In this document: positions 11,400-23,318 of the stretch, piece by piece
Layout: each line of letters opens with the position of its first letter
Numbering within the stretch: the stretch's first letter is position 1
NCBI GenBank assembly: GCA_936432065.2
Contig: OW386291.2
Coordinates: forward strand, 27,629,821-27,693,820
Source: Rutpela maculata
Lineage: Eukaryota > Arthropoda > Insecta > Coleoptera > Cerambycidae
Reading direction: 5' to 3'
DNA: 64,000 nucleotides
Notes under the pieces: model-generated
What the model was told of the DNA's origin: nothing
The model's database searches: none
What the model saw: the letters and a program-made list of their open reading frames with translations, nothing else
Made by a program: the position numbers and the translations under genes

Positions 11400-12125
11400 C
11401 CCTAACTAAGCAGACGAAGGGACCTCAAAATAACCGCCTTCTGCATCTGGCCTACCAACCATTCTGCCGAATTCTGACAGGCCGGTATGTTCTTCAATTC
11501 TGAGAGCAGCGAAGGCTTCATTGCTCCGAGTACGCCGATTGTTAGGACGACCATCTTGACGGAGTAGTCTGGGTACAGCACTTGGAGCTCGTACCGGAGA
11601 TTACCGTTTTTCCCCCTCCTTCAAAGCGATGTTTGTCTCAGCAGGTGCTGAGAATTCGATTACAAACTTCATTTTGTTCTGATGGTCGAGGAGGACTATG
11701 TTAGGCTTGTTGGCTTGAATTAACCTGGCAGTCGGGAACGAGTAGTTCCAATAAATTCGGCACCTTTCGTTCTCGACAACAGACTCAATATCTCCGGAGA
11801 TGTAAGGCAGTACTGATGTTTGATCTACCCCGTACGAGTGCCGTAGATGGTAGTATAGCACTCGTAAAGCCGCGTTATGGTGGTGGATGTAGGCCGAAAT
11901 CGCGTATATCGGACATGCTGAAAGCAAATGCATCAGCGATTCCGGCGCCTGACGGCTAGTCCTGCAGTTGATATTAGGGACCTTTACACTCATTACGTGG
12001 CTTCAGTAGACTAATTTGTTTATTACACCATCCTGACAGGCCACAGTTAATCCCTCGGTCTCCGACTTAAGCCCAACTGACCTTAAAAAGGCGAATGTCA
12101 GCCTAGTCGATAAACTCAGTGTTTC
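11400..12125 (-). pseudogene. R2-superclade LINE remnant: zinc knuckle and restriction-like endonuclease
   Basis: The minus-strand translation gives, in order, a post-RT segment (GLKSETEGLTVACQDGVINK, about 12060), a zinc knuckle (NCRTSRQAPESLMHLLSACP; the usual second Cys is Ser), and a restriction-like endonuclease region with NKPNIVLLDHQNKMKFVIEF, where the catalytic PD appears as PN. A frameshift near 11603 is followed by the expected continuation (LRYELQVLYPDYSVKMVVL) and a final WLVGQMQKAVILRSLRLL before the stop near 11402. R2-type LINEs carry this endonuclease C-terminal to the reverse transcriptase. This copy is 5'-truncated, frameshifted and has lost key residues. There is no flanking rDNA, so it is not in the classical R2 target; the exact clade (R2, R4/Dong or similar) is open. 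Confidence 0.8.
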
Positions 12126-13517
12126 TATACTTTTATAGTATACACTGCAAAAATTTTTTAAGAATTTTTTTTCTTTTAATCATAATATTTTATAACCAAT
12201 AAAATGGAAAATTCTTTTTTTTTTAAAATACGTAATTTATCTCTTTGTTTAAACAATTAGCAATGAAAATTTAAAGTTTATGTGATCTTATAGTACTTTT
12301 GAATATAAAAACAGTAATAATAATTAAATTTATTAAAAAAATTTCAACCTCTCTTTTTCATTTTTTAGTTTTTTGTTAGATTAAATAATTAATAATTAAT
12401 AGACTAAAACAATTAAAAACATCGCAATGTCATACTCCCATAAAGTATAGTTATAAGGTCTCCACGAAGCGAAATAATTTTAGTGGCTTTTGTTTAATAA
12501 TTATCCGACTTGAAATATAAACGCAAACTCTAAAAAAATTTGTTAATTAACAATAGGCTCATTTTATGAAAAATCGGTGAAAAATTTTTTTTACAACTGG
12601 ATACTGTTCCTTTAAGTGTCTAAATAATACCATAATTTTTTTAAATTTTTAAATTAATATTTAATAACATAAAAAAATATTTTTACTTATTACGGCTGGT
12701 TTCAGAGCATCGTAACGGCTTAGTGTTCGCCGCGAGGGGTTCTATTTTCAACATTAAATTAAAATTATTACTAATAGAGGTAGAGTTTCGGGAATCTGGA
12801 CCTTTTTATTGGAAATTTCTTCCTCTTTAAGAATCCTTCTTTAAAATTTCTTAAATACTAATAGTTTTCGAGTTATTTACAAAAAACAAAGCTTGTTATT
12901 TTTTCAATCTTCATTTGTTTATAACTTTTGCAATTGTTTATGTGCAGGTTAGAAAATTTTGAACATTTTTCTAGACGTCATTCCGAATCCAATGAGCCCT
13001 CACTCATATTTTTACGAGCTTTGTCAAGAATTAACACACACGGCTTTGAACTTGTGAACTAGTGTAAATGAACATGTGTGTCTATCTAAAACAATTTTTT
13101 AATTTCATCGAAATAAACAGAAGCTTGTCAGAAGCTCTGACTCACCTCTCTGTTTTTCAAATAAATAATTTTTTTGTGTATTAATCAGGTCGCTTTAATC
13201 GATTAAGTACACATTTAGTTAAGATATACTGAAACGCTTAACCCATGGGAATTATTGGAAACCTCCGAAAAATGTTCGCTCTCTTGTTTGCTATGTTTAT
13301 TTTTGGATACGCTGTATGTCAATAAAGAAAAATTCTAAAAAAATGACAATTAGGCCAGATTGTATATGCTTTAAAACAGTATTTCATAATTTAGTCTGGT
13401 AGGAATGGGATTATTATCTTGTGTTACCTGTCAGACAATAAAAAAGTTATTTATATACCTCCAACAAACTGATAAGCACTTGTATAAATATAGTGTATAA
13501 ATAATTTAATATCATCA
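12126..13517. other. AT-rich non-coding stretch
   Basis: No coding frame or repeat match found. The sequence just left of the R2 remnant's 5' end is poly-A/T-rich. Confidence 0.4.
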
Positions 13518-13575
13518 CTAGCCCCATTCCACATTATCAAAACCCTTACGGTAATCTACGAAAAGAAGGTACACA
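13518..13575 (-). pseudogene. LINE reverse transcriptase fragment (motif A)
   Basis: The minus strand reads HVYLLFVDYRKGFDNVEWG, the motif A region of LINE reverse transcriptases (usual form YxxFxDYxKAFDxVxW) with its catalytic Asp. It is only about 19 codons long. The adjacent sequence contains a 14-G run (13607-13620) and other GC-rich low-complexity stretches that are not reverse transcriptase. It is a tiny relic, like RTE or related LINEs. Confidence 0.6.
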
Positions 13576-14130
13576 TGCATGTAATGTTCTCTGGCCCCCC
13601 GTAAGAGGGGGGGGGGGGGGCTATTGGGTACTGAGTGTAGGGGCCCTGGCTTCCGAGAGGCCCGCCAGAGATGTTGGCATTTTTTTTCACATTTCTCCCC
13701 CTCGTTCATCAATTATTAAGCGTGGGGGCCCGCCAATGAATTTGGTACCGGGGTCCATGATTTGATGTGGGGGGGCCTGAATGTTATTTTGACTTCTCAG
13801 TAAGTTGTCGCAAATTCAGTATGTGTTTTCTAGTACCGAGTTCTAACAGAAAGCCTGCTATATGACGTGATAGATGAATGAAAGCAAAGGTTTACTAGAA
13901 ATATTTTGATAAGTTTCAAATGGGACTATAGTAAATCTGTAAGTACATAATGAGGGTGGAATTAATTAACAAGACTACCACGCTGGGCACGTAACAGAGC
14001 AACGTTGATTTGACAAATCTTTGAAGCCTTACTTTGACATACATCCCTTCTAAATTGAAATGTCAATAGGATTCATTGCACGCGCTGTTGACATGCATTA
14101 TTTACCATCTTTCTCTAACGGATTTAGTAT
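13576..14130. other. Non-coding with G-rich runs
   Basis: Contains the 14-G homopolymer and GC-rich patches to about 13790, then ordinary AT-rich sequence. No feature. Confidence 0.4.
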
Positions 14131-14138
14131 ATTTTGAC

Positions 14139-14848
14139 CTCCGATTAAAGAACTTATATCTAGATACATAATAGCTACCTTTTCTTCATATACCTTATTT
14201 GTTCCTAACATAGTCACATTATATGTCCATTAAAATGGATAGATGAACATCAAATCTCATAGGCAACAGAGGCGGGTATGTGTAGAAGGGAAAATGTAAA
14301 ATATTGTACCTCTTTTATGTGATAATTATTGGTTAACTTCTAGGAATATTAACGTAGATTGAAAAAATACAATAGGTAAAGATGTTTTATTCAAGGGAAA
14401 TATGCATTGGAAGGATATTATTTATAATATTATTATTAAAACTATAAACTGAACCTCATCATGTTACGACTATGACCTACTTACTTATGAAACGATCGAT
14501 TTCTGCAAATGGCACAGCACTGTTGCATGTTGCACTAAATTGTCACTAAACTGTCTAAATATGAACAGAGAATATTATTTAGGTATTAGGCAAATCACAA
14601 CTTAAAATAAAAAGACTTCTTCACCACATTTTGATCGAAACACACGAAAAACACTTATTAACATTAATTACGGATACTGTCAAACTGAGATTATGATAAT
14701 CGAACTGAAGCCGATCGTGTACGAGCGGCCGCGAATACGCCGATGGGCCAATCAGCAACTTATGAGAAGAAGTGCCTTAGATTGGGAGTCTTTCGGGATC
14801 ATAAAATTCATGCCATTATGTATCTAGATATAAGTTTTTTAATCGGAG
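14139..14848. mobile_element. MITE, family B copy 1, with 8-bp target duplication
   Basis: Ends in inverted repeats beginning CTCCGATTAAAGAACTTATA and continuing about 35 bp. It is flanked by the exact 8-bp duplication ATTTTGAC (14131-14138 and 14849-14856). An 8-bp duplication points to hAT- or P-type transposases. 710 bp, no coding capacity. Copy 2 at 16152-16882 lies in the opposite orientation. Confidence 0.85.
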
Positions 14849-15279
14849 ATTTTGACCCTTTTTAAACCTATATAACTTTTGAACTAGTTGAGATAATGAA
14901 ATGCCTTTTTCGTCAGTCTTCTTCTACTTTTGATAAGTTATTTCCTGAGTATCAGTCTTTTTTTGTTCACTTCCGGTTTAACTGGAAATGACATAGCGTA
15001 TTTTCGGGGATAGGGCAACTCTGTTATTTCAAATGCAACACCGTGTATATTTTTCCACGGTTGGAAAGCCCATTGTTTCCCCTTTCCAAAAAGAACATAT
15101 TTGTCGTGGAAATTATACAGAGGGACGGTTTTATAAGCGTTTAAAGCAAATACTGCGTTTTAGCGTTTTAACGAAATGCTACGAAGAAAATAATGATTCA
15201 CAACGTAGGCTATGGAAATAAAAGACAACATTACTTGTAAATTATTGACAACTCGGATACTTGAGTAGCTTTAAGAAAA

Positions 15280-16140
15280 ATGTTTACTTTAAGTGAAAAA
15301 GCTAAGTATGTAATATTTTTTGCCGAAACTAAATCTTACAAAACAACACAAAGAAGATTTAGAACTATAGTGGAAATAATGATTCTGGATTTTCCCGAAA
15401 AAAAGCAAAATCGTGCTAAAGTTAAGTTAATTGAAATTTTGAAAATGACACAAAATGATCATTCCTCTTCTACAAGAAAAATTTCTTCCGCAACAGGTAT
15501 TACAAAAACTACTGTTCGTGTTATGAAAAATGTTCTAAAATTGAATGCTCATAAAATTCAGATTCATCAAGAATTAAAAGAAACTGATTTTTCAAAACGA
15601 TTACAATTTTGTAAAGAAATTCTTAATTTACGTAGAAGAGATAGGCATTTTCTTGATAAGTTAATCATGTCAGACGAAGCATCATTTCACTTAAATGCCA
15701 AGGTGAATAAGCATGATTGTAGAGTTTGGGCATCAGAAAATCCCAGAAATTTCTATCAGTATGTCTGATCCTCTCCAAAAGTTACAGTTTGGTGTGCGGT
15801 ATCAAAACAAAAAATTTACGATCCTTTTTTTTTTAATCCAATTGTAATACCCCATCATATTTGGACGTTATAAACTTTCTGTTTTCCGCAACTCGAACAT
15901 GATGATTTGTTGAGGACAGTCTATTTCCAACAAGATGGTGCTACGCCTCATTATGCTATGATAACTAGGTATTCCCTGAATGCCACCTTTGGAAGTCGTT
16001 GAGTATGGAGGGGAGTTCCTACAGTATGGCCTCCTTGATCCCCAGAACCCACACTTTCAGATTTTTTCATGTGTTATAGCCGTATGCAACAAAATTTAGA
16101 ATAACTTAAAGAAAACATTCGACGTCTTCCCCCGAACAGT
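15280..16140 (+). pseudogene. Mariner-superfamily transposase pseudogene
   Basis: The first 162 codons are open (MFTLSEKAKY start with an N-terminal helix-turn-helix of the DUF4817-like type, then a second HTH around SATGITKTTVRVMK). The catalytic core follows: first Asp in MSDEASFHLN, then VNKHDCRVWASENP. A TGA after YQYV ends the frame, but translation beyond it continues the family (VTVWCAV, then FQQDGATPHYA with the second Asp, then SDFF with the likely third acidic residue). Stops at several sites make it a pseudogene. It belongs to the same transposase group as the element at 48232-50417. Confidence 0.8.
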
Positions 16141-16151
16141 TAAGTAGAAGG

Positions 16152-16882
16152 CTCCGATTAAAGAACTTATATCTAGATACATAATGGCATTGATTTATTT
16201 GTTGCTGAAAGACGCACAATCTAAGGCTCTTCTTCCCATAAGTTTCTGATTGGCCCATCGGTCTAGTCGCGGCTGTTTTCTACACGATCGGTTCAGTTTG
16301 ATTATCATAATCTCAGTTTGACAGTGTACGCCATTAATGTCAATAAATGTTTTTCGTGTTCTTCGACCAAAAAGTGATGAAAAGTAATTTTATTTTAAGT
16401 TGTGATTTGCTTAATACCTAAGTAATATTCTCTATTCATATTTACACAGTTTAGTGAAAATTTAATGCTACATGTTGAAGTGCTGTGCCTTTTGCAGAAG
16501 GCAGTTTAGAAAAGAAGAAAATCGGTCGTTTCATAAGTAAGTAGGTCATAGTCGTAACATGATGGCGTTCAGTTTACAGTTGTAATAATAATATTATAAA
16601 TAATATCCTTTCAATACATATTTCCCTTGAATAAAACATCTCTACCTATTATATTTTTTAAATCCGCGGTTATATTCATAGAGGTTAACCAACAATTATT
16701 ACATGAAATACGTACAATATTATACATTTTCCCTTCTAGACATACCCGCCACTGTTGCTTATGGGATGTGTTGTTCATCTATCCATTTTAATGGACATAT
16801 AATGTGACTATGATAGGAGCAAATAAGGTATATGAAGAAAAGATAGCCATTATGTATCTAGATATAAGTTCTTTAATCGGAG
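16152..16882. mobile_element. MITE, family B copy 2, with 8-bp target duplication
   Basis: Same CTCCGATTAAAG ends as copy 1 and the same internal sequence in reverse orientation. Flanked by GTAGAAGG (16144-16151) and GTAGAAGC (16883-16890), a 7/8 target duplication. It inserted into the 3' part of the mariner-like element. Confidence 0.85.
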
Positions 16883-17135
16883 GTAGAAGCTATGACAACT
16901 TTGTGAAGTGAATAAATAAATGTATCGAAGTTGATGGGCACCATTTTGAACACCATTTTAACTAATGTGAATTATTTTGTTTATTTCTTATTTGTTTAAT
17001 AAATATCCTGTTACACTTTGTTATATCAAGTTCCTTATGTACTTTTTCATTATTAGCAACTGAAGTAACATGCAATTGTTAATAAACTAATTTGACGTTG
17101 GGAGCAAAAAAGACGGATATTCAGGAAATAACTTA

Positions 17136-17822
17136 CTAAAACCGCTGTCCAAGGAATCACTACTTCCACATCCAGATTTTCTATCCAAGTCACTCGCAAC
17201 AAAAAAATTTTGTGTGTGGAAATAATTGTTTATGGAACTTTAATAATATAATATTTGAAATCCTCCACCCCAAAAATCCATAAAACGATACCCCACATCG
17301 GTAGAGGGGTGGAGATGATGACAGGGGGTAGTGGGGGTGGATGAAGTAAAAAAAATATTTTCAGGTTTCTGGTTCTTGTTCATACACCAAATCACATTTC
17401 TTTTTATCCCCTTAATAATAGGGTGGGGGTGGCTAATGCCAAAATTTTTTTTGAGACCTTAGCTTCTATTCTATATACTAAATACCAATTTTATGGACTC
17501 TTACCTGCTTGATTTACCTATTTACCCTAAATTTACCCCAATTTACCCCCAACCCTTCGACGGAACAAGATGAAAATATAATCTAGTTCCAGATCTCGTT
17601 AAAGTACATATGTGTACCAAATTTCAAGTCAATATCTAAACGGTTCCAGAGTAAACGTGCGCACAAAAGAAAGTTACAGACTGACAGATAGACAGACCGA
17701 CACCAACAGACAGACAGAAATATTTTTCGCTCAAACTTAAAATATCGACGTTTCATGATATTTTAAGGCTATTTGAACAATAAAAAGTTTTTAAAATTTT
17801 TTTGTCGTTACTATACTTGTTA
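17136..17822 (+). repeat. Family A dispersed repeat, copy 1
   Basis: Family A is recognised by a start CCGCTGCCCAAGGAATCACT plus ACTTCCACATCCAG, a GGGGTGGGGGTGG-rich block, an ACCAAATTTCAAGTCAATAT block, a GACAGACAGAC microsatellite, and an end TTTTTGTCGTTA, in full copies followed by CTGGATGTGGAAGT. The end mirrors the start, so complete copies have short inverted ends. This copy lacks the terminal GGATGTGGAAGT. Confidence 0.8.
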
Positions 17823-19217
17823 AGCTATATTGTAATATGTTCCACTTTCGCCTTAAATATGAAGATAACTGACAAGACATGGCGGCACATTTTTGTAAAT
17901 AATAAAGAAAGGTCTGAATAAAAAAAATGGAAAAAATGCGACATATAAAAAGGATATTCCCTTCATCACTACAGAATTTTACATAAAAATAATAAGTGAT
18001 TTTCGCAAAATGATCTTTTAAAATTTAATGTTATGAGAGACTCTTTAAAAAATGTATAAATTTTATGGTATAAATTAAATGATCTCCATAACTTTATTTA
18101 ACGTATGTAATTCAAATATTAGTGAGTGATTTTTGAGATATTCATAGTAAAAGAAAGGGCTCAATACATTTGAATCATATATTAGTATTAAAAGATGTAT
18201 TCAATATTTATTACTTCCTTCAGTCAAAAATATATTTATTAAAAAAATAGAATATAATTTAGAGCAACCAGTACCTAACACGCAGATGTCATAAATGTTT
18301 TAAATATATTTAAGTGTCTGGGGCCACTATTTTTGGAACATCCTGTGTGTGGTGTAACGAATATAATAGTTTCTGCGACTTTCCTTGGTTTTATCGGTTT
18401 AAACTAGTGATGATGTATTTACTTACCATATGTAGTTGCTTATTGTCCATTTTGCTTTTATTATATTTTTAATGTTTTTTTAATGACATATTGTGTCAAT
18501 GTACTTTGTATGCTGTTAAATAATAAACATGATACAATGTTTAATGGTGTTTATATTCGTTAATTTATATAACTAAAAGGTGTAATCCAACTATTTTGGA
18601 TAGAGTCCGAGCTATGTTAGAAGAACTGCGATCAGCGCTTGTTGTCAAAACTGCTACTTATCTGATTGACAGGTTACTGCTAAGAAGATTGTCGGTACCA
18701 CACCGGAAATAATAGTCTGGTAAAATGCGTGACTTGTTTCATGTAAGAGTCGTTGGCTGACTTATGCCCTAATTTGTGAACAACAAAAACGAAAAGTATA
18801 TCCAAAGAGCAAAGAGCATAAGTTTTGGATTTACAACGACGCGACGGCAGCGTTTACAGATTATTAAACAAACGCAGACATAAACTTGCATGCGATGCCA
18901 TATTTAAAAAAAAAAAACAACTAGAAATGCTGCCGTTGCAAAACGTCAACAAGTTGTTGTTATAGAAGGACTTGATGTTGGAGAGATGTTGAGGGAAAAA
19001 GTGGCAATTATTTATTGTATTTATTGTATCTGAATTAACATAGTTAATAAATAAATGCTTTTCATGAATATAAACATTAATGTATAGTACATAAACCAGC
19101 TGATAAAACAGCAAAAAAAATATTGTTCAAAAAAACACGGCTTTATGAGTAGCGCACTAAAAAGTTAAAAATAATTAATTAATTGATTTAATTGATCTCT
19201 ATTTTCTATAAAAAAAA
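17823..19217. other. Non-coding stretch
   Basis: AT-rich. A frame at about 18919-19031 (plus) reads like the end of a protein (NAAVAKRQQVVVIEGL) but has no identifiable family. No other feature. Confidence 0.35.
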
Positions 19218-19873
19218 ACCGCTGGCCAAGGAATCACTACTTCCACATGCAGATTTTCTATCCAAGTCTCTCACAACGAAAAAATTTTGTATGTGAAAAT
19301 AATTGTTTATGGAACTTTAATAATTTTAGTATTTGAAATCGTCTACCCCAAAAATCCATAAAACGATATCCCACATCGGTAGTGGGGTGGGGGTGGTAGT
19401 GGGGGGTGGGTGAAGTAAAAAATATTTTGAGGCTTTTGGATCTTGTATACACACTAAATCACATTTTTTTTTCAACCCTTTAATAATGGGGTGGGGGTGG
19501 TAATGGGGGTGGCTAATGCCAAAAAATCTTTTGAGACCTTAGCTTCTCTTGTGTATACCAAATGGAATTTTATGGACTCTTACCTACTTGATTTACCTAT
19601 TTACTCCACATTTACCCCAATTCACGCCCCAACCCTTCGACGATGACAAGATGAAAATATAATCTAGTTCCAGAGCCCGTTAAAGTACATACGTGTACCA
19701 AATATCAAGTCAATATCTTAAACGGTTCCAGAGTAATCGTGCGCACAAAAAAAAGTTACAGACAGACCGACAGACAGAATTTTTTTTTTTCACTCAAGCT
19801 TAAAATCTCGGCGTTTCATGACATTCTAAGCCTATTTGAACAATAAAAATTGTAATTTTTTTGTCGTTACTAC
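19218..19873 (+). repeat. Family A dispersed repeat, copy 2
   Basis: Same blocks as copy 1. It lacks the GGATGTGGAAGT end because it meets the terminal repeat of the Academ-like copy at 19874. Confidence 0.8.
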
Positions 19874-21699
19874 TTTCGATATTAATTTTTTTGTTTGAGT
19901 GGTCTTGTGAAGAGAACACTTTTTTGTCTCTATACATTTATCACTACACCTTAAGGGTTCTGCGGTTCTTCGCAATTTTCAAAAATCTGAATATTTCACT
20001 TTTCTCACGAATTTTATTAATAAGTAAGTTTTTAATTGTGCTCAATATCCTTTTTTCCCTACAAAAAAGGGTTTATGTTTATGGGGTTTCGAATATGTCA
20101 AGACAGACTTATTTTCATACACAACAGTGATTTTAATTATTTTGAAAACATTTATTACAATAAGGAAACAAATTTTTACAAACAAAAAACGACTAAATAC
20201 TAAGAAATACTCATGTAAATGAACTGCTTCTATACAGCTCTTATGACTCTAGATCAGGCAATCATCTTCTTCATCTTCCTATTCATGGAACAAAATAAAT
20301 ATATATTATTATTATATTAAGGCATTGCATCAACAAAGCAATATTATGATCTTGAAACTGTGAAACGAATTTGAAAATAATCATTTAAACGCATACCTTT
20401 TATTGTATTTATTGCTGCATTGTCGACCCCCAATGCAGTTCGTGCAAAGTAGCGTGCATGGAATCTTGGTCTTTGAAGAGGAGCATCGTGTACAGCATCC
20501 GGAGCAACAACACTTAAGCAATTCTCTGCAGGCAGCCTTAATAGAAGAAAGAGAAGACCAGGCCAGCGTCCACTCCTTAGCAACCATGGTCCATCCCCAT
20601 TCTTTTGGCCATGGAATGTTGTCCATCACTGAGCACGCACGACCCCACATGTCATGCCTGGTATGCTGATCGAAGACAACGCTGCTTTAGTGCCTCTTTT
20701 GTTGGGGGCAGACTTTGTAGACTGCGACTTTTTGAAGTAAAGAGAAGCTTTCTAACATGATTGTCTGAGAAGCCTTCTGTGTCTTTGTAGAAAAGCAAAA
20801 GAGTAAACTTTTCCAGAACTTGAAAAGTCTCGTCAGCAATAGACTATGTAGTAGGGAGATAGCTTGGGAGGCTTCGACAGCTTCAGGAAATGATTTACAC
20901 ACTTTCCAGGCAGTCTGTTTCCCTTTCATTGTAAATGATGACTGATTCAGTGAATGCATGGAATCCTCTCAATCCAACAGCTTTATTTTCACCCATTCTT
21001 TCAAATATGGCATTAATGCACATGTATCTGTGATCCTTCCCAGCACCAAAGAGAATCCACATCTTCTGAAGTCCCGCAGTTTTGAGAATGTGAAAGAAAG
21101 AGATTGCCCAAACAACTACATCAGTATCTACTGTGCAAATAATAATTTTTTTTTGCTCCATATTCAACAGTCTTCAACGTGGAGAAAAATCTTGCCATCT
21201 GCTTCTTCCTGTTGCCTGCATTGTACTACATCAATTGAAGTTTCATCCGGCCGAGATGAATGAATTATGCCATCAATCTCAGTACTGATGTGAGCCCAAT
21301 CAAACTTCAAGAATGCATGTTGTCCAAGTAACTTGAAGAGTTCTGTCTTAATTACAGCAGAGGTAGTAATTCCAATTTTTTGGTAGCAAATTTTCTTGCG
21401 CTATTTGGCGACAAAGACCAACGACTCTCTCGCATGGTTCTTCAGACAGGTTTTTGAGTAAGCATTCCAAGAAAGGTGTATTCTGTTTCTATTGAACCTC
21501 TCAGCATCATTCAAAATTCTGTTTTTGAATTCTCTGTCACAGTATTCTCCAAAAGTCCATGAAAATTAAAAATGATTTGTTTCTCTGAAAAATGCGTAGA
21601 ACCCTTAAGGTGTAGTGATAAATGTATAGGGATAAACAAGTATCCTCTTCACAGTATACACAAAGTATCCTCTTTAAACAAAAAAAAAGAAAATCGAAA
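19874..21699 (-). mobile_element. Academ-like DNA transposon, copy 1 (long inverted repeats)
   Basis: Left 19874-19985 and right 21585-21699 are reverse complements: TTTCGAT at the very ends, then ATACATTTATCACTACACCT and TTAAGGGTTCT in both. About 1.83 kb overall. The interior on the minus strand encodes the C-terminal half of the same protein family as the copy at 54240-57125. The inverted repeats of the two copies are not alike. No target duplication is seen; the left flank is a truncated family A repeat. Confidence 0.65.
20381..21400 (-). pseudogene. Academ-like protein, C-terminal half (XPG-like and Cys-rich), broken
   Basis: On the minus strand, QEEADGKIFLHVEDC (about 21190) is followed in another frame by CTVDTDVVVWAISFFHILKT, matching the EEADTR...DTDVVVL acidic signature expected of an XPG/FEN-like nuclease. 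Next come LFGAGKDHRYMCINAI and GLRGFHAFTE, then after frameshifts a SWGWxM...W segment and a Cys-rich tail (LLKCCCSGCCTRCSSSK, then CTLLCTNCIGG). Known: Academ-superfamily proteins were described as transposase plus XPG nuclease plus a Cys8 motif. Inference: this is such a remnant. At least three frame breaks; it keeps DTDVVV where copy 2 has DTYVVV. Confidence 0.6.
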
Positions 21700-22175
21700 T
21701 CAGACCATTAGGAGCTGAGATGCAAAAAAATTTAGTGTTCTGCGTGGATTTTCAAGTGGCTTCCTATCTGAAAAGTTACCTTTTGACATCAACTATGACA
21801 ACAGAAAGTGGCACATTCCAATCAAAAAGTGCAGATTTCTTTGGTGTACCCGACGTACCTACTACTTCTGCCAGCTTCAAATTAATTTTAAAAAGTTTCA
21901 CTTTTTTACAAATTCTTTATAAACAACCTTGAAAACTATAACAATCATTATTTTTTTAAAGAAATATTTAAAAATTCCGAAAAGTGTATTTTTCGTTGAG
22001 ATTTCTAATTTTTTTTTTAATTAATGGGTTTTTGAAATTGCGGTAATTTTCAATGGATTTCTAATGCCATAAACTAAAAAGTTTAGGGCACTAGAAATAA
22101 AAAAAATCATGCAAATCCATTCCTTATAGCTGGGTTCAGAGGTATATACCTAATTGCACTGGACTACATAGAATG
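21700..22175. repeat. Single arm of the 7.2-9.4 kb foldback element
   Basis: From about 21820, matches the right arm of the foldback at 7217-9440 (AAAGTTTCACTTTTTTACAA, then ATTTTCAATGG, the CAAATCCATTC block and AGCTGGGTTC). Only one arm is present. 21700-21820 is unassigned. Confidence 0.6.
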
Positions 22176-23159
22176 GATGTGCAACAATTATATAAAAGGT
22201 GCAATAAACTACTGCCAGTATAATGCTCATCTCTATGGTACCCGTTCTAGTTTATTCATATTTTATGTTTCCTACGATTTCAAAAGGATATCTTAAAATA
22301 ACACATAAAAAAGAATCAATTTATGTTGTAGGATTATGTATAAATAATTCAGTTCTGACGACTAAAGTCATCTTCCCATTTAATAATTCCTTGAATTAAA
22401 ACTTTGATCGACGAAACTTTATTATTCAGGGACCTTTCAACGCATCGTAAAAGCGTTTTACTGTAGCGGAAGGAAATTAAATAGACCCCTATACCTACCT
22501 AAACCTAAAATCTTAATACAATAAATATTTTTTCATGACATTTTACCTCTCGAATCTCACGAAATTGGGAAAATGACGTATTGATATTGATACGTTTCTA
22601 TGCATTTCGATATAACCGAAAAGCCCTTGAAATATCTGGAATTATTGGATTATGGCTCTGATAATTTGGTCCGTGACAAAGTCGTTTTTTATCAGCCTTT
22701 TGAAATTCATTTATCATGTTGCTTTCCCTTTTCTGTGACCTTTCGTCAAAGTTTTTCCGTAGAATAAAAAATATGTTGCTTGACTACGCGCTTATGTTTT
22801 AATGAATTGTACTTATAAAGGAATGATAGATGTTTATTAATTAATTGGATTTTGAAATAATTAATTTGTATAAAAATTTTCAATACTTATTGTTCTTGTA
22901 TGTGTATTTTATTTTAATTTATGTTATGACAATATTCTCTCAATATTTTATGTTTTCATAGATAGATATATTGAATCGAGAATATGTATGCAATATGGGA
23001 GTACTTCAAATTCAAATTCTTCTTTATTTTCAAAAACAAACACTTGTATAGGAAACGTCACTATTTTAGACTTAACTGCTAAAAAAAAACAAGCAAACAA
23101 AAAATAGAGGTATGCAAAACATGGAGGCACTATTATACATATATGTACATATATAATAA
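22176..23159. other. AT-rich stretch, nothing recognised
   Basis: No coding frame or repeat match. Confidence 0.4.
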
Positions 23160-23189
23160 TGAAGGATAGTCACGTCCGACTAGTTAAAG

Positions 23190-23236
23190 AACAATCTAAA
23201 TTTAGTAGGGCTTCCGAAGCCCTACTAAATTTAGAT

Positions 23237-23240
<4 letters not shown>
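23190..23240. repeat. Near-perfect 51-bp palindrome
   Basis: Two 25-nt arms (AACAATCTAAATTTAGTAGG plus GCTTC, and the exact reverse complement) around one central C at 23215. Immediately followed by (TA)n. Confidence 0.9.

Positions 23241-23318
<78 letters not shown>
23241..23318. repeat. (TA)n microsatellite
   Basis: About 78 bp of alternating TA with one ATG interruption near 23290. It produces meaningless Ile-Tyr frames on both strands. Confidence 0.95.

Larger units (their letters stand above)
14930..17135 (+). mobile_element. Mariner-like element, decayed and interrupted
   Basis: The sequence AAGTTATTTCCTGAGTATCA near 14935 is mirrored near 17115-17140 (GATATTCAGGAAATAACTTA), giving imperfect inverted ends. 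The right end abuts a family A repeat. The transposase remnant is at 15280-16140, and a MITE (16152-16882) is inserted just after it. Confidence 0.55.

Noticed and set aside
20403..20669. Plus-strand 88-codon frame and nearby plus-strand frame at 20958
   Set aside because: Antisense shadows of the Academ-like coding remnant on the minus strand.
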